Shown in pieces: positions 1-13,167 of a DNA stretch of 64,000 nt. Below the pieces are notes generated by a model. That model was not told the DNA's origin, did not search any database, and saw only the letters and a program-made list of their open reading frames with translations. Made by a program: the position numbers and the translations under genes. Position 1 is the first letter of the stretch, and every line of letters starts with the position of its first letter. The stretch covers positions 32,482,536 through 32,546,535 of the forward strand of contig OY759273.1 of assembly GCA_963662155.1 (NCBI GenBank), written 5' to 3'. The stretch comes from Lamellibrachia columna (taxonomy: Eukaryota > Annelida > Polychaeta > Sabellida > Siboglinidae).

Positions 1-687
1 GGTGGGAGTTTGGCCCCCCGAAAACAGGTGGAACTGAGATTAACACCCCTGCCACCACACCCCCTGCCACACACCCCTTGAGTGCTTTTCCACGAACGTA
101 TTTATATCCTGTTGCTGCATAACGGCAGAACCCTGAGCTTGTTTGCTATGAGAAAATACAACAAACTGTTGTTGGTATAGGTCATTTATTAATTGAATGA
201 CAAGAGAAATAAAACCACACATTGATGAGTCATGAGTATACAAGCACTCGTCGCGGGCAAACATAATTAATAAATGACAAACTATATGTAACACTGTATG
301 GTGAGTGGCCAAAGACCCCCAGGCCTCCACAAGGGGGTCCCAGAACAACCCCAGGCCTCCAAAAGGTAACTATACATGAAAGAAATATAAAAAGCCAGCT
401 CAGAAGTAAAAGTGGTATCGCTACAGTATACAGATCAGCACACAGGCCAGCAAGTAACTACACACACAATACAGAACAGCCAGGCATAAGTTCAGACTAA
501 TTAAATAGTGAACTAACTAACAACATCTACTAGTCCAATTGTAAGCGCACTAAAATCCACAAAAGAAAATAAATGTCAGCTCTATAAAGTAGTGTACAGT
601 ACCAGAGCAGTGATAACTGAAATCTGACACAATGACCCACTCAGTTGTGTTAAAAGTTGTGTAGATGCATCATAAGTTAGCCAAGCA

Positions 688-763
688 GTAGCTACTAGCT
701 GTAGCTACTAGCTGTAGCTACTAGCTGTAGCTACTAGCTGTAGCTACTAGCTGTAGCTACTAC
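688..763. repeat. 13-base tandem repeat
   Basis: About five copies of GTAGCTACTAGCT. Confidence 0.9.
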
Positions 764-991
764 CTGATGCAACACCAAAGACAATAACATTAGGGTATAT
801 TAATCTGGAGCAGGGCAATACAGATGTAGCATCGAAACAAGACAGGCTTCCATCTACCCATGGCCTCTATTTGGGCATCACTCGTGCCCCTGTCAACTGC
901 TGGGGTAGCAGCACCGATTCTAAAACTGTGTCCCTTGTAGTAGGTTGGGTCCAAACCTGCCCATTGCAGGGCTCTACACTAGTGCTGGCAG

Positions 992-1398
992 AAACATTGC
1001 CTGGATACAGGGAACCATTAGAAGAAGCCAACCAAGGCCGTTAGCTTTACCACGCATCAGGAGACATTGCATAAGGACTGACAGTGGGCAATAAACATTG
1101 CCTGGATACAGGGAACCATTAGAAGAAGCCAACCAAGGCCTTAGCTTTACCACGCATCAGGAGACATTGCATAAGGACTGACAGTGGGCAATAAACATTG
1201 CCTGGATACAGGGAACCATTAGAAGAAGCCAACCAAGGCCTTAGCTTTACCATACATCAGGAGACATTGCATAAGGACTGACAGTGGGCAATAAACATTG
1301 CCTGGATACAGGGAACCATTAGAAGAAGCCAACCAAGGCCTTAGCTTTACCATACATCAGGAGACATTGCATAAGGACTGACAGTGGGCAATAAACAT
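992..1398. repeat. 100-base tandem repeat, four copies
   Basis: Units begin AAACATTGCCTGGATACAGG at 992, 1093, 1193 and 1293. Confidence 0.95.
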
Positions 1399-1997
1399 CG
1401 TCACTCTGTGGCTTAGACAAAGTAACTGGTCTACCAGAAGTATTACGATTAAAATGAGATATGACTAGAGCAAGATGAGTAGTAAAAACAGTGACATTCT
1501 TCAATTGTACTGTGCTACACAGCACACCTGTGCTACACTGTGCTACACAGCACACCTGTGCTGTGCAGCCCAGTGTAGCATATGGCTGAACCTTTCAAAG
1601 ATACAGCACAGCATGGAAAACAGCACTCATGAAAAACAAATTGTTGGTTGTAACTTCGGGTTGTATAGAAATGACATGAAAAGAATCTGATAAGACCAAT
1701 TTAGAGTCAATAAATGAGTGTTATCAGAATAAATTTAGAGTCATCTCTGGTTCACAAGGATGGTGGATCCACCAGGGGTGATAATAATATCACGGTTTAT
1801 CCATCTGGGGCGGAAACAGTATCACCCCTGGTTCACGAGGTTTAATGTTTTCCTGTGACAACAAATTGTTGGGAAACTATTACGTTGTACAGTAAACCTC
1901 TGTATACGGCACATTTATAACAGTAGGATGGCAAAACCTCCTTGTTATGGACAGGTGTCCATTACAGACAAGGTGGTAAACTTAGAGGTAGCCTGAA

Positions 1998-3094
1998 CGA
2001 AGAGACGACTCTATGAATTATGACCGTAGAAGTAGAAGTAGTGAGATGAAATCTGGAAGCACGGCATCAAGTGGATACAACTGGCCAAAGGCTGATGAAC
2101 CTGTAAAGGCTGAGGCATTGTTCAAAGCAATGAAACAAAATGCAAACAGATGCACCTATTCTTCTGACAGTCGTCTCTAGTGAGAGGATGTGTGTGGTGC
2201 CACTTGTCTGGGGAATTGGGAATTACCTCGCGCTGGGAGTTGGTGTGGTGGAGACTATTACTCAGACAGCTGTCGACAGAGACACACCAGCACGGGTGAG
2301 ATGATGGGCATGTCGACAGACAGAATACATATCAATAAAGTAACAGTCTCACTCATGGCAAGGAATCTCTTCTGACTCCAGTGCGCCTGTCCACTTTTGG
2401 TGTGACATTTATTGGAAACATAGGAATTCAGAAATAAAAATGAAGGAATAGTATAGGAATATTTTAAAGAAAATATAGTTTTGTTTCAGTTGGTGCCATC
2501 TACAGACTTCTCACTCAGTACCACTTCTCAAATCATTCCCTGTCCGATATCGCATTACCTAGTACCTATCAAACACTTTCATCCAAGCAACCAGCATATT
2601 TACATTCACTGCTCACTTGTACAAGACAGTCTAGACAATTTTGATAATCTATTTCTAATTTACTGATTCCAGTGTTAAGACAAATGTCAGAACTAGTGCT
2701 TTTTCAGTTGCTGCACCGAATATGAAGAACTCACTCCCCGTTAGTGGAGTCTGTAGGAAATATCGCTCCGATCCCTTAGACCCGGACATCAGCACTGACA
2801 AGACAGCACCAGCATTCACAGCGCAACAGTTCACCCTCTCTTTGGAAGAACACAAAAACATCCGCTGACCGGTGCACAGTGCAGCCAACAGGTGGCAGCA
2901 CTGCTGCACATTGAGCATTGCGTTAGTGCTTAAATCGCTGGATGAAAGGAGATGGCAACAGTGTCAGCGGCATCATTGGCACTGGCGTACCTTCATATAA
3001 CTGATGCCTGCTGGAAATGTCCGGCGATGACAGAGGAGTGAAAACGTCCTATTTCACGTGTGGTACGGTCATAATTCGTAGAGTTGTCTCTTCG
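1998..3094. mobile_element. Possible non-autonomous DNA element with 31-base inverted ends
   Basis: CGAAGAGACGACTCTATGAA... at 1998-2028 matches the reverse complement of 3064-3094 with few mismatches. Length 1.1 kb; no transposase and no clear target-site duplication. Confidence 0.5.
2013..2180 (+). CDS. Short open frame, 55 codons, unrecognised
   Basis: Starts MNYDRRSRSSEMKSG and ends SSDSRL. The start lies inside the left arm of an inverted repeat, so it may belong to a small transposon. No family recognised. Confidence 0.2.
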   Translation: MNYDRRSRSSEMKSGSTASSGYNWPKADEPVKAEALFKAMKQNANRCTYSSDSRL

Positions 3095-3107
3095 TCGTTG
3101 TGAACAC

Positions 3108-4560
3108 CTGCAACAACAATTAACAACTGTTAGTACACAGTCTGCAACAACAATCAACAACTGTTAGTACACAGTCTGCAACAACAATCAACAACTGTTA
3201 GTACACAACCTGCAACAACAATTAACAACTGTTAGTACACAACCTGCAACAACAATCAACAACTGTTGGTACACAACCTGCAACAACAATTAACAACTGT
3301 TGGTACACAGCCTACAACAACAATCAACAACTGTTGGTACACAACCTGCAACAACAATTAACAACTGTTGGTACACAGTCTGCAACAACAATCAACAACT
3401 GTTGGTACACAACCTGCAACAACAATTAACAACTGTTAGTATAAAACCTGCAACAACAATCAACAACTGTTAGTACACAGCCTGCAACAACAATTAACAA
3501 CTGTTGGTACACAACCTGCAACAACAATTAACAACTGTTGGTACACAGCCTGCAACAACAATCAACAACTGTTGGTACACAACCTGCAACAACAATCAAC
3601 AACTGTTGGTACACAGTCTGCAACAACAATCAACAACTGTTGGTACACAACCTGCAACAACAATTAACAACTGTTAGTACACAACCTGCAACAACAATCA
3701 ACAACTGTTGGTACACAACCTGCAACAACAATCAACAACTGTTAGTACACAGCCTGCAACAACAATCAACAACTGTTAGTACACAACCTGCAACAACAAT
3801 CAACAACTGTTAGTACACAGTCTGCAACAACAATCAACAACTGTTAGTACACAACCTGCAACAACAATCAACAACTGTTAGTACACAACCTGCAACAACA
3901 ATCAACAACTGTTAGTACACAGCCTGCAACAACAATCAACAACTGTTAGTACACAGTCTGCAACAACAATCAACAACTGTTGGTACACAACCTGCAACAA
4001 CAATCAACAACTGTTGGTACACAGTCTGCAACAACAATCAACAACTGTTGGTACACAACCTGCAACAACAATCAACAACTGTTAGTGCACAGCCTGCAAC
4101 AACAATTAACAACTGTTAGTACACAACCTGCAACAACAAACAACAACTGTTGGTACACAACCTGCAACAACACTTAACAACTGTTAGTACACAGTCTGCA
4201 ACAACAATCAACAACTGTTGGTACACAGTCTGCAACAACAATCAACAACTGTTGATACAGTCTGCAACAACAATCAACAACTGTTAGATACACAGTCTGC
4301 AACAACAATCAACAACTGTTAGTACACAGTCTGCAACAACAATCAACAACTGTTAGTACACAGTCTGCAACAACAATCAACAACTGTTAGTACACAGTCT
4401 GCAACAACAATCAACAACTGTTAGTACACAGTTTGCAAAAACAATCAACAACTGTTGATACACAGTCTGCAACAATCAACAACTGTTGATACAGTCTGCA
4501 ACAATCAACAACAGTTAGTACAATCTGCAACAACAATCAACAACTGTTGGTACACAGCCT
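3108..4560. repeat. 34-base minisatellite, about 42 copies
   Basis: Unit CTGCAACAACAATCAACAAC plus TGTTAGTACACAGT, with alternating variants (TGTTGG/TGTTAG, CAGTCTG/CAACCTG). Open frames over it are artefacts. Confidence 0.95.
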
Positions 4561-4599
4561 ACTAAAATACTACACCACCAGGGGTTACATACACATGAT

Positions 4600-5780
4600 G
4601 TGACGAGTACCTGGTCAAAGTACTTGACGATGAGTATTTCACGAGTTACAAGAGTAAAATACACTTACACAGGCCTCAGTTGCAGAAGTGGTTTTTGCTT
4701 TGTATTCAGCCTTGTTAAATCTCTTGAATACAACCCATCGTCTACTGACTGTATATATGCTAGCAGATATGTCATGTTTAAAACATGACATATCTGATGA
4801 CAAGAGATGTTTGACTTTTGATAAGCCTTCCTTTACCACAAGCCAAAGCAGACTGTTGCATTGGACGCCCGTCTTGTGAACATTTTTGTGGTGATGTTGA
4901 CAGAAATCTGTTATCCAACATTAGCTCAGACAGCAGTCTAGTTTCACTGACCTGTCGTACCCCCAACGGTCATCTCCAGGGGTCTGTGACTGTCCACACC
5001 ATGGTCCTTCCTATGTTCTATGGCCCCAGTTCTCGTCATGGTGTTCCGCCCAGCTGCTTTCAGACTGGTTGTATCGACTGCTGCGGTAGTCCCTGCTCCA
5101 CAGTCGTAGTCATGTTTCCTGTCATTGCGGTAAGGAAAACATTTAATTAAAATGTTGTTGATGGTACTTATGTGAGCTAGCCAAGCTACAACGTTCGAAA
5201 ACATGATATGTTAAAAAGTTCGCATTTATATATATATATATTTACAATGGCTGAAATCACCAATGAACAGGACACAACAAAACTAAAATTAGCCAAATTT
5301 GCAAACACACAAAACCACACGTCTTCAATGCTGAATTTCCATTAGCTGAGTCTGAGTTGGCTTATGAATAAATATTTTCATTTAAACAATGCAGTTTGTA
5401 CAATATGCCTGAATGTGGGGAAGGAATTTCTAATACAAATTTACATATCATGTTCCGTTTGAGGCAGGAAATGACAAATGATGGCAATGACGAGCGCAAA
5501 TTGTTGTTGATGGGAAAGACCTTGTAAATAAGGAAGCCATTTTGACAGGGACAGCTCTGACATGTCGCCGACAGATCAACGAAGACATCAGCCAGGTGAG
5601 AAACACTCAGGTAATGTCTGACAAGGGACAGAAGGAAAGCAATGACTCTGACCGATGGTGGTCATCAAGAGTCGCTGTACTGTCCAGGTGGCTGATTCTA
5701 CGAGCTGGACCCCTCAGTGTACCTAGAGAAACATAAACACTGATGTGAGCTTTAGACAACAACGTTTCAGGCATCCTCAG
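4600..5780. other. No recognised gene
   Basis: Overlapping frames up to 110 codons on both strands show no motif or splice pattern I can use. The only clear structure is the palindrome at 4764. Confidence 0.5.
4764..4796. repeat. Perfect 33-base palindrome
   Basis: Arms CAGATATGTCATGTTT and AAACATGACATATCTG flank a single A. A 16-base-pair stem with no mismatch. Confidence 0.95.
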
Positions 5781-5785
5781 ATCAC

Positions 5786-6036
5786 TGGAGGATGGTGGAT
5801 CCATCAGCGGTGATAACAATATCACCACTGGTTCACAAGGATGATGGATCCACCAGGGGTGATAACAATATCACCACTGGTTCACAAGGATGGTGGATCT
5901 ACCAGGGGTGATAACAATATCACCACTGGTTCACGAGGATGGTGGATCTACCAGGAGTGATAACAATATCACCACTGGTTCACAAGGATGGTGAATCCAT
6001 CAACGGTTATAACATTATCACCACTGGTTCATGAGC
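5786..6036. repeat. About 50-base tandem repeat, five copies
   Basis: Each unit holds GGTGATAACAATATCACC, itself a near palindrome. A single related unit lies at 1750-1840. Confidence 0.9.
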
Positions 6037-6109
6037 ATGCAAATTAGCAACTGCCTACTTTCAACAGTGTCACAACATTTGTCGATCTGGTTATGGTACG
6101 GTGTGACTC

Positions 6110-6190
6110 AAACCACCCCACAGTCAGGTCCCCACCCACAGTCAGGTCCCCACCCACAGTCAGGTCCTCACCCACAGTTAGGTCCCCGTC
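6110..6190. repeat. 18-base tandem repeat
   Basis: Four to five copies of CAGTCAGGTCCCCACCCA. Confidence 0.9.
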
Positions 6191-6199
6191 CATCGGAGG

Positions 6200-7190
6200 T
6201 CATCAACATGTAAATTTTTACCACAAAATAATTTTGTAGGTATGAATCATAAGAACCACCTCCAAATCTCCACAGTTACATAGGATTTTGTTTGAAAACA
6301 TAGGAATTGTAATTAAAATATAGGAACATTGTTCCGTGAATTGTAGGGAAGTAAATGTAGGTGTGGGGATTAACACGTCTATCCCAACTGCACAGTCTTT
6401 GTTGTATTCGCCAGTATATGTCTTTTTCTGTCTTGTTAGTAGTAGACCTGACTACTGCAATTCCCTTTATCTCAATATCGCAATCAAGGACATCGAATTT
6501 AATAATAATAAAAAAAGTAAAGAAATAAGTAAAAATCCAATGCATGTATGAATCTGACATCACGCTCACCTATCTCAGCTATCGTCGCTGTGTGCGTCCA
6601 CATTTCCAATCGCACATTTCACTGGAAGTTGGTGTACATCTTTCTGTGGATGGTTGTCATTTCTCTGTTGTTGTTGTGGTGGTGGTGGTGGTGGTGGTGG
6701 TGGTGATGTGACCCGGCACCACTGCTGTGAGTGGTGCCATCTGTCTCAGTATTTGATATGACTTTGTTCTGAAAACAATCCACATTTTCATTAATATCAG
6801 TTGTACAACAAAGTTGGGTTATGATGATTTTGCTTCAAATCAATCAAATGTAGCTCAACTGAATGCATAAAACTATCGACTGTTGTTGAAGACTTTGTAA
6901 GAAACCAGAGAAGACAAGCTATGGTCCATACCACCGCACACATATATGTCAACAGCACTGAGATGCACCTACTCGTCTTTTCTCCTTCAGTGTTGTTTCT
7001 ACAACTTGTGCATTAAACTTGAATTTTTACCCAAAAATCCACAAATTACTGAAATTACACATTCCACAAATCGTGCACATATATTCGTGCGTCACCACAA
7101 CATTAATAACTAGAATTTTGATTGCAGTGTTGTTAAATCAGAAGCACCAAATAGTAGCTGCATTTTAGCAAAGACGTAGGATTGATTGTG
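6200..7190. other. No recognised gene
   Basis: AT-rich, with a short TGG/GTG triplet run at 6668-6705. Confidence 0.5.
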
Positions 7191-7259
7191 ATCAATGTGC
7201 CAGGAAGACAACAATTTAGGAGTCTTTTCCCAACATTCCAATTATTTCACCACGCGGCA

Positions 7260-7640
7260 TTCACAGACTCATATATCCGACATGAAACTTCACCGTCACT
7301 TTTCAGCTTCAAAAAGTGAAAATGTTGCGTGTTCATGTGTTGGTGTGTATATGTGCATGTGTTGGGTGTGTATGTATGTGCATGTTTTGGTGCGTATATA
7401 TGTGCATGTGTTGGTGACCTTTCTAAGACTCATATATCCGACATGAAACTTCACTGTCACTTTTCAGCTTCAAAAGTGAAAATGTTACGTGTGCATGCAT
7501 TGGTGCGTATATATGTGCAGATGTTGGTGTGTATGTATGAACATGTGTTGGTGCTTATATTTGTGCATGTGTTGGTGTATGTATGTGCATGTGTTGGTGC
7601 ATATATATGTGCATGTGTTTGCGTGTATATATGTGCATTG
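7260..7640. repeat. TG-rich degenerate repeat with a 160-base duplication
   Basis: TGTGCATGTGTTGGTG-like units. ATATCCGACATGAAACTTCA occurs twice (7278, 7434). Confidence 0.85.
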
Positions 7641-7654
7641 GATACAAGAATATC

Positions 7655-7810
7655 CAATTATCATTCTCACAGAGGACCTATCATTCTCACAGAGGACCAT
7701 AAATGAATGGAATAACTTATCTAGTGTTTATGTAAATGCCAACAATGTCAGGTTAAAAACAGTTGGACTCTGGATGTGCCAATGGCTTCCTAGTCCACTT
7801 CGTCGCCGTA
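7655..7810 (+). mobile_element. LINE 3' fragment
   Basis: LSFSQRTINEWNNLSSVYVN followed by the tail (GTTGGACTCTGGATGTGCCA) matches the LINE end with divergence. Confidence 0.75.
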
Positions 7811-7860
7811 ACACCTACACGATACAAACAGTTCCAGGAATGTACAGCTGATGAACTGAA

Positions 7861-9370
7861 CGAGCCGCTGTGATCCTCAAGGGCTGGCCAGATACTAAGC
7901 TGGAGACACCGCACGCAGTCCAAATGTACTAAACAACATGTGACAAACTCTCCGTATCTGACAGTGTAGTGTACAAAGGTATGAGAATCGTGGTGCTGCC
8001 AAACATAAGGCCTAACACGCTTGCACAAATACACAAGTCGCACATGGGCATAACGAAATGCTAGCAACGAGCGCAGAAAGCACAATACTGGCCAGGGATA
8101 ACGCAATAAATCGAAAATCTCGTGAATGATTGCGCAGCGGGTAACACGTACCAGAATAAGCAGCCAGCCGAAACGCTCGGGTCAATGAAAACACCTGATC
8201 TGCCTTGGGTCGAAGTAGCAGCGGACATTTTCGAATGGGAAAGAACTAACTACTTGGTCACTGTAGGTTACTATTCCAAGTACATCGAAGTTCACAAACT
8301 CGAGAATTTGAGCAGCACAGCTACTATTGACGCCCTCAAATGCCAAATGAGTCGACAAGGTATTGCAGAAAAATTTAGATCTTACAATGCAACACAGTTC
8401 TCACCTCGTGAATTTACGCTTTTCTGCACAGACTACCAGATCGACCACTGCACATTATCGCCTGCCTTTCTGCAGTCAAATGGTGAGGCAGAGAGGGCAG
8501 TACAGACTGTGAAACGACTTTGGCGAAAGTGTACAGACAAACACTTGGCCTTGCTAGACTACCGCAAAATGTCAATGGAAAGCTGCAATCTGTCACCAAC
8601 CCAGCTACACATGAGTCACAGGCCTAGAAATAACAGTCAGAGAGCTTCCAAAGCCAACTACCTACGATGCGTCCAAAGTGAGACACAGCCTGGACAGGGA
8701 TAAGGAGAAACAGCATCACTGCTAAGACAAGAAAGCCAGTGGGGATCTCCCAGTACTTCTGCCAGAGGATCCAGTGAGGATGGCACCATTCCCGGGCTCC
8801 AAGAAATGGCTACATGCCACTATTGTATAACTGACACCCAGCGCCTAGATCGTATGACACCTTCAACTGTCAACGATCGGAGCACAACAGATGTACTCCA
8901 GAATCGAGCCAGAAATAAGCAGCAAGTCACCCGGTCAACAAGTGCTAACTGGAGAGTCACTCAAACAGCAGCTGTCACACCGCCAGCACAGTGCCCAGTT
9001 TTGAACACAAGTAATTTCAGTAATTTGAGCTGTAAATAGAAGTGTGAATAATGGCACAAGAAAATGGACAGACATTGACTTTTATAAATACTTACTTTGT
9101 AAACTGTACATTTGCATATACTGTATACAGCAATGCTGTCACACAAGTAGACTCGACTGTATACATTCAAATTTAGTAGCGACATATGCAGTTGTAAGCC
9201 CATACATTTTGATTTGTTAGTACAGATAATCTTTCTTTGGAAGAAAGGGAGATCTGATATTCAGAGTGAATATACCGTTAGGTTTTACAGCAACCGCACA
9301 TGTTCACGGCTAGCGGAAAGCCATCAATAAACATATCGAGTTACCACACTGCCATTCCTGTGTCTAGTCA
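7861..9370 (+). mobile_element. Degenerate Ty3/gypsy retrotransposon, integrase end
   Basis: From 7861 the text resembles the tail of reverse transcriptase/RNase H (ILKGWPDTKLETPHAVQ) and then the integrase zinc finger (IHKSHMGITKC, YWPGITQ, NDCAAGN) with stops at two positions. The integrase core is open at 8122-8703: WVEVAADIFEWE keeps the first Asp, FLQSNGEAERAVQTVKRL keeps Glu, but the middle DNGPQF motif reads YNATQF, losing the second Asp. The C-terminal part is broken (LPVLLPEDPVRMAPF). A purine run (GAAGAAAGGGAGA, 9241) may mark the start of a 3' LTR with AATAAA near 9327. The element cannot move. Confidence 0.85.
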
Positions 9371-9384
9371 CGATTTGTTACATT

Positions 9385-9550
9385 GCCTGTTTATATTTAT
9401 GTACAATCTGTATGCACACACATCCACTGTTTATATTTATGCACAATCTATACGCACACACATCCACTGTTTATATTTATGTACAGTTTGTATGCACACA
9501 CATCCACTGTTTATATTTATTTACAGTTTGTATGCACACACATCCACTGT
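9385..9550. repeat. 40-base tandem repeat, four copies
   Basis: CATCCACTGTTTATATTTAT units start at 9421, 9461 and 9501, with a partial at 9541. Confidence 0.95.
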
Positions 9551-10244
9551 ACCCAGTTATTTACCTGTACATGCAAACAAACAAAAAGCAGTCTTCGTCA
9601 CACGGAGCACATATATAGATGAAGCATGAAGGGAGATTTCATGCTACTTTCAGTAAATATTAACAAAAACAGTAAATATTAACAAAAACAACACACCAAG
9701 CATTGGACTGACCAAAGACCTTTTTAAGACTTGGGTTGACCAAAGATAGAAACACTAATTACTTTAGTTATGATGAGGTTACACCGCTTTTGACGTAAAC
9801 AAAACGTATCCATCATAAACACAAAAACAGTCACCTAACTGCATATTATCTTGACTTCAGTTTTATGCAGAGATCCAGTTTTACAGTCAAATAATTTTTC
9901 AGAATGCGAGCGATGAATAGGGTGAAATTCGTGACTTTTCAGCATTTCCGTTTTCACTTGACTTAATGTTTCACCAAACATTAAATAATTTAATCATTTG
10001 TCAGATGATTTCTCAAAACCTACATATAAAAGTTGTACAAATGGGCTAGCATGTCGCAGTGGATACTAGGTAGGTTTGATTTATCATAAAATGAATTTAA
10101 AATGAGACTAGCAAAAAAAATCAAATTGAGGAGGAACCTTTAAGACTTTATAAGACTCTATAAGATTCTATAAGACGGTAGCAACAAGCACCACAACAAC
10201 GGGCCCACCATTGTGGTTCTAGGCACCACATTCGCACCACCCAC

Positions 10245-10436
10245 CTGCGCCACTCTCTGATGGCGTCCGTGTCCTTGATGTCAGCCAGACAGTTGTTGAT
10301 GTGGTTGCCGATGTGGATGAGACAGTGCCACGTGTGGTTCTTCTGCTCCTTGTCCGACACCGCTGGGTCGGGGTTGTCCAACTGCTTGAGGGACTTCTTC
10401 ACTGGCCGCATCCTTTCTTTGCACTTGACAGGGCAT
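10245..10436 (-). pseudogene. CHD1: CHD1 C-terminal helical (CHCT) exon, open
   Basis: Reads KCKERMRPVKKSLKQLDN, then HCLIHIGNHINNCLAD, ending REWRR at donor CAG|GTGGGT. This is the conserved CHCT domain of CHD1. The 5' side runs into a 30-base tandem repeat, so the original acceptor is unclear. The following exon was not found below 10245. Confidence 0.85.
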
Positions 10437-10437
10437 G

Positions 10438-10648
10438 TCAGCATCAGTAAACAATTGTCATACAAAGTCAGCATGAGTAAATAATTGTCATACAATGTCA
10501 GCATCAGTAAATAATTGTCATACAATGTCAGCATCAGTAAGCAATTGGCATACAATGTCAGCATTAGTAAATAATTGTCATACAGTGTCAGCATTAGTAA
10601 ACAATTGTCATACAATGTCAGCATCAGTAAATAATTGTCATACGAGTC
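10438..10648. repeat. 30-base tandem repeat, seven copies
   Basis: Unit CAGCATCAGTAAATAATTGT plus CATACAATGT, abutting the CHD1 CHCT exon. Confidence 0.95.
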
Positions 10649-10675
10649 ACCTCAAAACTTTGCACACATTGTAGC

Positions 10676-11150
10676 CATCGATTCCAGAACTGAGAGACCT
10701 TAGTTATGAAGAATGCCTGAAAGAATGTGGTTTAACAACCCTAGAGACAAAGAGGTTAAGAGGAGATCAGATTGAAGTTTTTAAGATATTGAATGGGTAT
10801 GAAAATATTTATAGAAATATGTTTTTCTCACTCAAGAAGGATAGCAGAACTAGAGGACATGAGGTAAAATTAGTAAAGGATCAATGTAGATTGGACATCA
10901 GGAAGCACTCGTTCTCACAGAGGACAATAAATGAATGGAACAAATTGTCTACAGATTGTGTAACTGCTAGCAGCGTGAATATGTTTAAAAACAAGGTTGA
11001 CACATATCTCAGGAGGGCGGTTATAAGTAGATGAACATTGTTGGACTCTCGATAAGTCAATGGCTTCCTTGTCCACTTGCCATCTGGGCTTTTGGCTTGG
11101 ATGGCAAATCTTGTTAAATATTGTTAAATCTTGTAACTATCATATAGTTA
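10676..11150 (+). mobile_element. 5'-truncated LINE copy
   Basis: Nearly identical to the last 470 bases of the LINE at 48270 (IPELRDLSYEECLKE to KVDTYLRRA and the 3' tail). It lies antisense in an intron of the CHD1 copy. Confidence 0.9.
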
Positions 11151-11258
11151 TATTTAAACTTAAATTTTTTTAATCTTTTCTAAAATCTGGAGTACGGTAA
11201 TCACAACTGAGGCTTAGTAATCGAGTCCGACCTGATATTGTAAATAAACGACACTCAC

Positions 11259-11498
11259 CTTCTTCTTCCCAGATCTCTCCTCTTCCCTCTTCTTCTTCAT
11301 CTTGGCTGCCTTCGCCTCCTTCGACTGCTTCTTCTTCTCCGGGTTATCAGCCACTGGCTTCTCCTTATTCTCCTTCCCTTCCTTCGTTTCCCGCATGTCA
11401 ACGTCAGAGTCATCGTCATCGCTGTCCTTTATGATCTCCTTCAACTTGACCTTGTGACTGTGGATGTCCGATTTCTTGACACAAGGCTTTTGGGCCAT
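11259..11498 (-). pseudogene. CHD1: CHD1 charged linker exon, open
   Basis: An 80-codon exon, acceptor GTGTTCAG, donor AAG|GTGAGT. It is lysine- and acid-rich (KEIIKDSDDDDSDVD, then KEAKAAKMKKKREEER), as expected between the SLIDE part and the C-terminal helical domain. Composition alone would be weak; order and borders support it. Confidence 0.65.
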
Positions 11499-11499
11499 C

Positions 11500-12770
11500 T
11501 GAACACACACCACACAATGTTATGGGTCTCACAGGCAACACTTCTTGGACATGGACTTTGAGGAACAATTTAACATGCCTCTGATGGTGCAGCAACTGCA
11601 CTATAAACGGTGCATTTTGGTAGAATAATACATGATTTTTTAATGCAATTAGATGATCGTCACCTTCATTGTTAATATAATTTACGTGATAATATATACA
11701 ATTCATGTTTCTGCTCATCATCATCATCATCCAGCATGAAGCTCAGCAACAACCACAAGGAAATAAGTAGTCAGTGACACTGAACAAAAAGAAAAGGCAA
11801 ACTGCCAACAAGCAGAAAGTGAAAGTTACTGGAGCCTTAGTGGAGCCGTCAATGTGCTTATGGAGCACTATTAGCAGGTATTTGGCGAGTGTGTGGAGAT
11901 GTTGTGACTATGGCTTCATCTGCCCATCAGACAACACCTGTTCCATGAACAATTTCGCTCTGTCACATACATGCCAGTTGTAAACCTGTCTCAATGTTTT
12001 CTCTAAACACACGCCAGAACATCAATTTAGCCATCAAATACCATGGTTTAATATTGTAAATTCATGTCAACCTACATCTGTAGAGTGTAAATTTTTTGGA
12101 ATGTTTCAGTCATTTGACGTTTCACGATTCAAATATGACCCAATTATCATAACGGATGTTCCAGCAAAGTTAAGCTAAATTATACAGAACAACAAGAGTG
12201 ATGTAAAACTTAACTTAGCTGGTTATTTGTACATGAAGAAACATATATTGCTAAGTACAGTTTTCACTGTTTGTACTGAACTGCTAAAATAAAGCCACAT
12301 CCAATTAATGTTCTGCTCATGTTGAAACCAGGAGGGGGTTTTGTCCTACCCGTTCTGAAAATGTGAGGGCTTTTGTCCATGAAGGCTTATGTCCTATACT
12401 CTTACTTAACTGATACTGTCTAGTTAACCGAGAGAGTCTCCATGTAGTAACTAGCACTATTATGCCCTGATGGTCTGTCATATACCTCTGACATGCCATC
12501 CCAAAATTCGCAGTAAATGCAGAAGGTTGCCATATCTCATGTTTTTTGTGGGGTCAAACAACATGTTTGAATTGTTTGATGATTTCATCATAAACAGGGT
12601 GTATTATCAAGGCAAGTGTGTGTAGCACTTTGAACTACCTGCAGTGAAACAGTCTAGAGGTCAGTGTTTAGAGGACCATAGTGCCTATTGTCCATTGTGT
12701 TTGTGACATGGAGAGAAATGTTTAGTGTGTGCTTGTGGGGTTGGTTGTAAAACAGTAAAAGGGGTAAGTT
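11500..12770. other. Probable CHD1 intron, nothing recognised
   Basis: AT-rich, no exon of the expected SANT-SLIDE part was found between the blocks at 11259 and 13374. Confidence 0.5.
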
Positions 12771-12773
12771 GTA

Positions 12774-13052
12774 ACAACATTACAACAATGTTGTCATTCC
12801 AGTCAATAATGATATTGTCACCCATCCATGGGAGGATATCATACTAAAGTTGTCACAACAACATTACAACAATGTTGTCATTCCAGTCAATACTGATGTT
12901 GTCACCCATCCAGGGGAGGACATTGTACTAAAGTTGTCACAACAACATCAGCTGCAAGGAAGTAAGAGATGTTCAATCAGCTTTATTCCCCTGTACCCCT
13001 GACATGTGTACCCCCTGACATGTGTACCCCCTGACATGTGTACCCCCTGACT
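12774..13052. repeat. 83-base duplication and a 17-base repeat
   Basis: ACAACATTACAACAATGTTG at 12774 and 12857, then four copies of CCCCTGACATGTGTACC. Confidence 0.9.
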
Positions 13053-13167
13053 GGTTGACGATCACCATGTCTTTACAAACTATGTGGTACCTAGACACCT
13101 AAATACACACAAAAACTACCACCATAAGACTAGTGCAAATGTCGGGAATCGGAGAAACGGCACAAAC

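Larger units (their letters stand above)
1400..3107. other. No recognised gene outside the inverted-repeat element
   Basis: AT-rich unique sequence with a short GTGCTACACAGCACACC repeat near 1510-1570. The region before 690 is likewise featureless. Confidence 0.5.

Noticed and set aside
3108..4560. CRISPR-like array of 34-base units
   Set aside because: Units are head-to-tail with no unique spacers, and the DNA is clearly eukaryotic.
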